Source: Acidilobaceae archaeon
GTDB taxonomy: Archaea > Thermoproteota > Thermoprotei_A > Sulfolobales > Acidilobaceae
DNA length: 64,000 nucleotides
Assembly (NCBI GenBank): GCA_027080775.1
Contig: JALWPV010000028.1
Location: forward strand, 1-64,000
Reading direction: 5' to 3'
Below the pieces are notes generated by a model, which made no database searches, was not told the origin of the DNA, and saw nothing but the letters and a program-made list of their open reading frames with translations. This document shows, one piece after another, positions 61,481 through 64,000 of this stretch. The position numbers were made by a program, and so were the translations under genes. Each line of letters opens with the position of its first letter. The stretch's first letter is position 1.

Positions 61481-61833
61481 CACTCCTCACCCCCAATAGG
61501 CTCGGGGACCATTTCTATGGCGTTAACCGGGCACTCGCGGGCACAGACGCCGCAGCCCTTGCAGTAGTCGTAGTTGACCTTGTATGTTATCTTGTACCTC
61601 CTACCCTTACTCGTGACATACTCCTCGTCGAGTTCTAGGATCGCCGCGTCTGGACAGTAGACCCAGCAGAGGCGGCACCTAACGCACTTGTCCTGGTTTA
61701 TGACTGGCCTTAGGACACGCCAGCTCCCCGTCTTGTATTTGAGGCTGCTCCCGGGTTCCGGTATCGCGCCTCCCGGGGGTATCTCGTAGTAAGCGGGTAG
61801 CGAGCCTTCACTACTCAAGCCTAACCCCCTCAC
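61480..61833 (-). CDS. porD: 2-oxoacid:ferredoxin oxidoreductase delta subunit
   Basis: This 117-residue ferredoxin-type subunit has two 4Fe-4S motifs, CVRCRLCWVYCP and CKGCGVCARECP, that pass electrons to external ferredoxin. The start is GTG 61833, eight bases after the gamma-subunit stop. Confidence 0.94.
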   Translation of the reverse strand: MRGLGLSSEGSLPAYYEIPPGGAIPEPGSSLKYKTGSWRVLRPVINQDKCVRCRLCWVYCPDAAILELDEEYVTSKGRRYKITYKVNYDYCKGCGVCARECPVNAIEMVPEPIGGEE

Positions 61834-61841
61834 CTACACGC

Positions 61842-62429
61842 TCACGCGGTCTGTGGGGGTAGTATAGTCTCTATATGAGTTGACTCGTACGCCCTCCTTA
61901 CCGCCTCCACGTTGGCCTCTCCCAGGCGACCCTTGAACCTCTCCCTGACGAGCTTCAGAGTAGTCTCAAGGCCCACTATGCCGGTGGCCCTTATGAGCGC
62001 CCCTAGTATGGCGGTGTTAACTATTGGTACTCCCAGGGTCTCCATCGCTATCTCCACGGCATCGACGACCGCCACTCTAGCCTCCCTGTCGAGTCCCACA
62101 ACCTTGGCTACCTCCCCGGGGCTGAGGCGCGTGTTAACTATTAGCGCGCCGCCCTCCCTGAGGCCCTCTATGGTCTCCCTCGTCAGCAGTGATGGGTCCA
62201 AGACTACTACTATGTGGGGGTTAGTTATCGGGGTCCTAGGCACGAGAGGCGTATCAGATATCCTTGTATAGGCCCTCACGGGGGCTCCACGACGCTCAGC
62301 GCCGAACTCGGGGAATGCTAGGGCGTAGCGCCCCTCTAGTATTGCCGCAGCAGCTACTATCTCGCTCGCGGTTACAGCGCCCTGCCCGCCCCTGCCGTGC
62401 CACCGGATATCTATCCTCAAAGCGGGCAC
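61842..62429 (-). CDS. porG: 2-oxoacid:ferredoxin oxidoreductase gamma subunit
   Basis: This 195-residue subunit starts IDIRWHGRGGQGAVTASEIVAAAAILEGRYALAFPEFGAERRGAPVRAYTRISD, typical of PorG. First gene of the operon gamma-delta-alpha-beta. GTG 62429 is preceded by a TATA-like ATTTATTG near 62465-62473. Confidence 0.94.
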   Translation of the reverse strand: MPALRIDIRWHGRGGQGAVTASEIVAAAAILEGRYALAFPEFGAERRGAPVRAYTRISDTPLVPRTPITNPHIVVVLDPSLLTRETIEGLREGGALIVNTRLSPGEVAKVVGLDREARVAVVDAVEIAMETLGVPIVNTAILGALIRATGIVGLETTLKLVRERFKGRLGEANVEAVRRAYESTHIETILPPQTA

Positions 62430-62572
62430 CCCTCAAGTGCTCCATACTAGCATTAACTCCCCCTCTCAATAAATGCTTGTCACACCAGCGAAGTCCTGCG
62501 CACTAGTTTGGAGGGCCTGGTTGGCGTCGTGCATAAACTCTTAAGATTGATGCCCAGTAGGGCTGGCTCGGG

Positions 62573-62953
62573 GTGCTTCTCTTGCCGGGCGAGGTAGAAC
62601 CTGTGGTCACGATTAGGGTTAGCAGCCTATCCGACCTAGCCAGACTCGCATCCACCATGGCTTCCCGCTTAATAGTAATGCCTGTGTATCGCTTCAAGAG
62701 GGATGGGAAGGTATACTACATGCTCCAGGCCTCGTTCAAGGACTACTACAAGCTCTACGGTCTCCCAATAGTCTATTATTACTCTAGGAGCGAGGACGAT
62801 GACGTTAAAGACGAGGATGCAAAATACATACTCGTGAAGGCCGACATGACAGGGGAGACCGTTGAGGTAGCCGCATACGCTAAGACTGGCTTCGTGGTCA
62901 TACCAATCGTCAACCTAGCCGAGAAGCCTCCCCACCTACCCGACGAGCTATGA
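62573..62953 (+). CDS. small crenarchaeal-type protein of unknown function
   Basis: From GTG 62573 it has 126 residues; TTG 62582 is an alternative. It is a mixed alpha/beta protein: VVTIRVSSLSDLARLASTMASRLIVMPVYRFKRDGKVYYMLQASFKDYYKLYGLPIVYYY, an acidic loop (EDDDVKDEDA), then strands ending VVIPIVNL. A TATA-like GCATAAACT lies near 62531-62539. No family can be named. It is divergent from the por operon. Confidence 0.7.
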   Translation: MLLLPGEVEPVVTIRVSSLSDLARLASTMASRLIVMPVYRFKRDGKVYYMLQASFKDYYKLYGLPIVYYYSRSEDDDVKDEDAKYILVKADMTGETVEVAAYAKTGFVVIPIVNLAEKPPHLPDEL

Positions 62954-62967
62954 GTCACTCTCGGGCA

Positions 62968-63309
62968 TCAGCTCTCGGCAGGGACTGCCTCTGCCTGCCC
63001 TCCAGTCCCCACCACCTCTTGAGTGACTATGGCGTCGTCCTCCTTGCTGTGCGCCTCAACGGCGTTTAGCCCCTTTTCAATTATTAAGCTTAAATCACTA
63101 AACCCAATATTTAGGAGCCTCTCGCCGAGCACACTTATCCTGTATATCCTGTGGCTGCCTTTGGAGTATACAACGTCAACTAAGCCTAGCTCCTCCATGA
63201 ACTTAAACGCTGATAGAACCAGATACCTGGGCATACCTGTTACAGCCACCATATCACCAGGGCTGGCCATCCCAACACTCCTTAGAGCCTTCAGTAGCTC
63301 CAAGATCAA
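62968..63309 (-). CDS. winged helix-turn-helix regulator-like protein
   Basis: This 113-residue protein starts at TTG 63309. A winged helix is visible: ILELLKALRSVGMASPGDMVAVTGMPRYLVLSAFKFMEELGLVDVVYSKGSHRIYRISVLG (about 2-62), followed by a helix and an acidic, flexible tail. It is probably a small DNA-binding regulator. A TATA-like GGATTATATG lies at about 63348-63357. It converges with the 62573 gene 14 bases away. Confidence 0.72.
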   Translation of the reverse strand: MILELLKALRSVGMASPGDMVAVTGMPRYLVLSAFKFMEELGLVDVVYSKGSHRIYRISVLGERLLNIGFSDLSLIIEKGLNAVEAHSKEDDAIVTQEVVGTGGQAEAVPAES

Positions 63310-63430
63310 GCCTCCCGCACCCCGCTGTTGTTTTAGGTGCGCTACCTACATATAATCCATGCATCGCGTAGTACGACTAGGGTAACACCGCCAGATCTCA
63401 TGGATAGCGATATCTGCGTGGTGTCACTCG

Positions 63431-63940
63431 ATGCGCGGTAGACGGGGGGGATTCATCAGAGTAAGGGCGCGGTGCATCGCCATAGACGCTAGCGGCAGAC
63501 TCCTAGTACAGATCACGCCCGACGGCCACGCGGAGATCCCGGGAGGCAGACTCGAGTACGAGGAGAGCATACCATTCTGCCTTGTAAGGGAGATGGCCGA
63601 GGAGGCTGGAGTCACGGCTGAGCCCCGAGAGCTTATCTATGTCGTAGAGTTCAGGGGGGTTAGGAAGGGCAGGAGGAGACACGAGATCCTATTCTATTTC
63701 AAGTGTAACATACGCGGCGAGCCCCACCAGAAGGAGAGAGGCCTTAGATTCGAGTGGCTCAGACCCGAAGACCTCTCCAGAGAGGCGTTCTGGCCTCCCC
63801 AGCTTCTAGAATACCTGCAGAGCGACGCACCCTACTTCCCCTTCGTGAGGTACTTAAGTATTGTAGATGATAGGGTCGAGTACATCCTATCTAGGAGGGC
63901 CTCCCCCACAGAGGCCAGGGAAGCCCAACACCTCCCTTAA
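63431..63940 (+). CDS. Nudix hydrolase
   Basis: This 169-residue protein has the Nudix box GGRLEYEESIPFCLVREMAEEAGV (Gly at 38, REMAEEAG for the metal-binding Glu). The family cuts nucleoside diphosphates linked to another moiety; the substrate is unknown. ATG 63431 is preceded by CACTCG and no clear ribosome site. The last 18 codons overlap the convergent edge gene. Confidence 0.88.
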   Translation: MRGRRGGFIRVRARCIAIDASGRLLVQITPDGHAEIPGGRLEYEESIPFCLVREMAEEAGVTAEPRELIYVVEFRGVRKGRRRHEILFYFKCNIRGEPHQKERGLRFEWLRPEDLSREAFWPPQLLEYLQSDAPYFPFVRYLSIVDDRVEYILSRRASPTEAREAQHLP

Positions 63941-64000
63941 GAGATCCCGCCTCTCAAGCCTATCAATATCGTATGCCGCGGCCAGCCCACCACCTTTCAC
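63887..64000 (-). CDS. C-terminal end of a gene cut by the right edge
   Basis: On the minus strand a frame enters from base 64000 and ends at TAG 63887-63889. The 37 residues seen (including AAAYDIDRLERRDLLREVLGF) look protein-like, but too little is visible to name it. It overlaps the Nudix gene by 54 bases. Low certainty. Confidence 0.35.
   Translation of the reverse strand: MKGGGLAAAYDIDRLERRDLLREVLGFPGLCGGGPPR

Noticed and set aside
1-64000. CRISPR array or insertion sequence
   Set aside because: No regularly spaced direct repeats, transposase genes or terminal inverted repeats were seen. The Cas4-like gene stands alone.

Overview
The window reads as a GC-rich chromosome segment of a hyperthermophilic crenarchaeon, most likely Desulfurococcales (Pyrodictiaceae-like). 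The clues are a full-length reverse gyrase, an archaeal r-protein cluster with the RNase P protein Rpp29 and S4e embedded in it, archaeal PCNA, a four-subunit 2-oxoacid:ferredoxin oxidoreductase, archaeal type IV pilins, a PaREP1-type remnant, TATA-box promoters, and frequent GTG/TTG starts with near-leaderless transcripts. The genus is inference; no rRNA or tRNA gene was seen.

Layout. 1-11.3 kb: an unknown gene cut by the left edge, an AbrB-ACT regulator, a DUF72 protein, a zinc-ribbon protein convergent with PCNA, two small unknown proteins, IleRS, then a tightly overlapping trio of Cas4-like nuclease, MoxR ATPase and VWA protein. 11.3-20.8 kb: r-protein operon S19-L22-S3-L29-Rpp29-S17-L14-L24-S4e-L5-S14-S8-(structured gap)-L6-L32e-L19e-L18-S5-L30-L15. 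It lacks L3-L4-L23-L2 upstream and secY downstream. 21-27 kb: citrate synthase, ketopantoate reductase converging on a GIY-YIG protein, a site-2-type membrane protease, an unknown membrane protein, a JAMM peptidase with a phosphoesterase, and a small coiled-coil protein.

27-39.5 kb is a surface-appendage locus. A giant repeat-rich membrane-anchored surface protein is divergent from a pilus-type secretion ATPase whose P-loop is split by a 261-residue intein. The ATPase is followed by its TadC/FlaJ-like membrane partner, a pilin-like protein, an AT-rich glycosyltransferase of the protein-mannosyltransferase type, and a second pilin-like protein.

39.5-45 kb carries acyl-CoA/lipid genes (acyl-CoA dehydrogenase, thiolase with DUF35 partner, SCP2-like protein), an amber-interrupted PaREP1-like gene and an amidohydrolase. 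45-54 kb holds a membrane protein, a phosphosugar mutase with a THUMP protein, a PhoU/AbrB regulator, a P-loop-less RecA/KaiC-like protein with an HDAC-family protein, the TldD/TldE pair and a 41-codon gene. 54-64 kb holds reverse gyrase overlapping a nitrilase-fold protein that has lost catalytic residues, the por operon, small regulators, a Nudix hydrolase and the edge of another gene.

The most interesting points are the P-loop intein in the pilus ATPase inside a compact pilus/giant-protein/glycosyltransferase locus, the Cas4-like-MoxR-VWA trio, the pseudo-nitrilase coupled to reverse gyrase, and several strong inverted repeats in leaders and gaps. Several starts were moved because the TATA box lies inside or next to the longest frame (PCNA, giant surface protein, TldD, SCP2-like protein).
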